The position numbers and the translations under genes were made by a program. Below the pieces are notes generated by a model that saw only the letters and a list, made by a program, of their open reading frames with translations, was not told the origin of the DNA and searched no databases. This document shows positions 8,690-9,818 of a stretch of 9,818 nt of DNA, one piece after another. The stretch covers positions 1 through 9,818 of the forward strand of contig UQSX01000100.1 of assembly GCA_900543715.1 (NCBI GenBank). Direction: 5' to 3'. How positions within the stretch are numbered: the first letter of the stretch is position 1; every line of letters begins with the position of its first letter. Source of the stretch: an uncultured Blautia sp. Lineage in GTDB: Bacteria > Bacillota > Clostridia > Lachnospirales > Lachnospiraceae.

Positions 8690-9760
8690 TCACATGATGA
8701 ACTTTTCAAAGTGTTTATTGATTTTTTTATTTTGCCGGACAGATTCCAGGTCAATCACATTCCTGTATACAGTTTTCATGATATTGTCACTGGCCCATCC
8801 TCCTCGCTGCAATATATATTGGTCTGGTACACCTATGGCGTGCATAATGGATGCAGCATAATGCCGGAGGTCGTGAAAGCGGAAATGCGGTACATCAATC
8901 TTTTTAAGCACCCGCCCAAATCTATGTGTGATATAATCCGGGTTCATGTCAACTAATTTTCCTTTCTTTCCAGATATCCGGTCAATTACAAATGCCGGCA
9001 TTTCTACGTCCCGTGTGCTGTCATCCGTCTTTGGCTGTTTGATATACCATTGATTGTCTGGCCCCTTAACCATATTGTCTCTTACATGGATAATACGACC
9101 CTCTATATTTTTATCCGTAAGGGCGCTTATCTCTCCACGTCTGAGTGGCCCAAACGCAGCCAGTAACACGGCTATCTCTAAATCTGTACCTTTGATGGCG
9201 TCTAACAACTTTTTGATATCATTGTCATTGGGGCAGTACAAATCTGGGCGCTTTTTCTGCGGAAGCTTTACCTTTAAGGTTAAATCCGGCGCAAACATTT
9301 CCAAGGATGCGGATAACAGGCCATAGGCATTTCTAACTGTCTTTGGAGACAGTTGTTTCCCTGCCAAATCACTTACCCATATCTGTACAGATGGATTAGA
9401 TAGTTCTGAGAGCCGTTTACGCCCAAATAAGCCGTCAAAATATTGCTTTTGCATACCAATATACCCTCTAAGCGTAGAAGGGCTTAAAACGCCTTTTTTG
9501 ACGCTCAAATAACGTTCGATAGCTTGGTTTACTGTTATATCTTCGTCCTCATCATCTTCCGATTCATTGTATCGCTCTATGGGCTTGTCTTTCATGTCTA
9601 ATTTCCATCTGGTAGCCATTTCTTTTGCTTCCTTGCGTGATGGGGCAACAAAGCTTTTGTAATGCCGCTTACCTTTATCATCTGTATACAGATACACTTG
9701 CACTCGGACATTTCCAGACGGAAGTACTCCTTTTTTTCTTTTCGGGGCTTTTATAGTCAT
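8690..9760 (-). CDS. int: Phage tyrosine integrase
   Basis: A 356-residue site-specific recombinase that joins attP to the host tRNA site. I start it at ATG 9760, because GAAGGAGG lies eight bases upstream. The ATG at 9778 would put that site inside the gene. Numbering from 9778: residues 17-60 are an arm-binding domain (GVLPSGNVRVQVYLYTDDKG). An acidic linker is at 71-80, a SAM-like core-binding domain at 81-170, and the catalytic domain from 178 on. The catalytic set is complete: Arg213 (FGPLRRGEI), Lys250 (QPKTDDSTRDV), His302 and Arg305 (HDLRHYAAS), Trp328 (RGGWASDN) in place of the second His, and Tyr338 (KTVYRNV). It reads toward attP, as in many Gram-positive temperate phages, with 153 bases between the tRNA fragment and its stop. 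Confidence 0.95.
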   Translation of the reverse strand: MTIKAPKRKKGVLPSGNVRVQVYLYTDDKGKRHYKSFVAPSRKEAKEMATRWKLDMKDKPIERYNESEDDEDEDITVNQAIERYLSVKKGVLSPSTLRGYIGMQKQYFDGLFGRKRLSELSNPSVQIWVSDLAGKQLSPKTVRNAYGLLSASLEMFAPDLTLKVKLPQKKRPDLYCPNDNDIKKLLDAIKGTDLEIAVLLAAFGPLRRGEISALTDKNIEGRIIHVRDNMVKGPDNQWYIKQPKTDDSTRDVEMPAFVIDRISGKKGKLVDMNPDYITHRFGRVLKKIDVPHFRFHDLRHYAASIMHAIGVPDQYILQRGGWASDNIMKTVYRNVIDLESVRQNKKINKHFEKFIM

Positions 9761-9818
9761 TTTTCTTTCCTCCTTCAATTGATTTTCCTAAAAATAGGTA
9801 TAAAAAATACAGCTCCGC

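Noticed and set aside
8663..8956. Plus-strand open frame opposite the integrase C-terminus
   Set aside because: The minus strand has a complete tyrosine recombinase with all catalytic residues. The plus frame begins in the arm repeats and has no ribosome binding site.
8690..9760. The integrase as the enzyme that switches the fibre cassettes
   Set aside because: It has the arm-binding and catalytic layout of a phage integrase and lies beside its own attP. The fibre sites do not resemble the att core, so another recombinase outside the window is more likely.

Overview
The window looks like the lysis-to-attachment-site part of a temperate phage of a low-to-mid-GC Clostridia host. Gene style and codon use point to Lachnospiraceae, but this is inference from recognisable protein styles, not a database result. 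All assignments come from reading the sequence.

Layout. (1) 1-148: the start of a silent, reversed tail-fibre C-terminal cassette with a putative recombination site, then a terminator-like hairpin. (2) 149-2311: the end of the late operon on +: a fibre-associated protein, an XkdX-like microprotein, a membrane/coiled-coil protein, a holin-like protein, a small acidic protein and an NlpC/P60-type endolysin with cell-wall-binding repeats. (3) 2312-2541: a short non-coding unit with a promoter-like sequence, two diverged 35-nt repeats resembling type I-C CRISPR repeats around one 35-nt spacer, and a terminator. This is the most interesting part. (4) 2542-4363: six small genes on the minus strand, read as one operon. 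(5) 4364-6717: a small repressor between two consensus promoters that carry the same operator-like dyad, then a rightward operon of four genes. One of these has a C-terminal half resembling the small-subunit (Cas11c) end of Cas8c, preceded by its own internal ribosome binding site. (6) 6718-7318: two convergent, start-less tail-fibre C-terminal cassettes with abutting stop codons and copies of the same putative recombination site. (7) 7411-8334: a small protein, a zinc-ribbon-like protein, a second XRE regulator whose gene contains a perfect 18-bp palindrome, and a small partner. (8) 8335-9760: a complete-looking attP with a 44-nt tRNA-Thr 3' end, a terminator and arm-type repeats, then a tyrosine integrase read toward it.

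How it fits together. Lysin-attP-integrase is the usual order of a circular Gram-positive temperate phage. The 2.3-8.3 kb stretch is therefore lysogenic-conversion cargo between lysin and attP, with its own repressor. Phage-like DNA on both sides of the tRNA fragment suggests a circular phage genome, or two elements in tandem at one tRNA. The I-C-like mini-array and the Cas11c-like protein in the same cargo zone suggest an interaction with host type I-C CRISPR-Cas, either borrowing it against rivals or blocking it. That link is a hypothesis.
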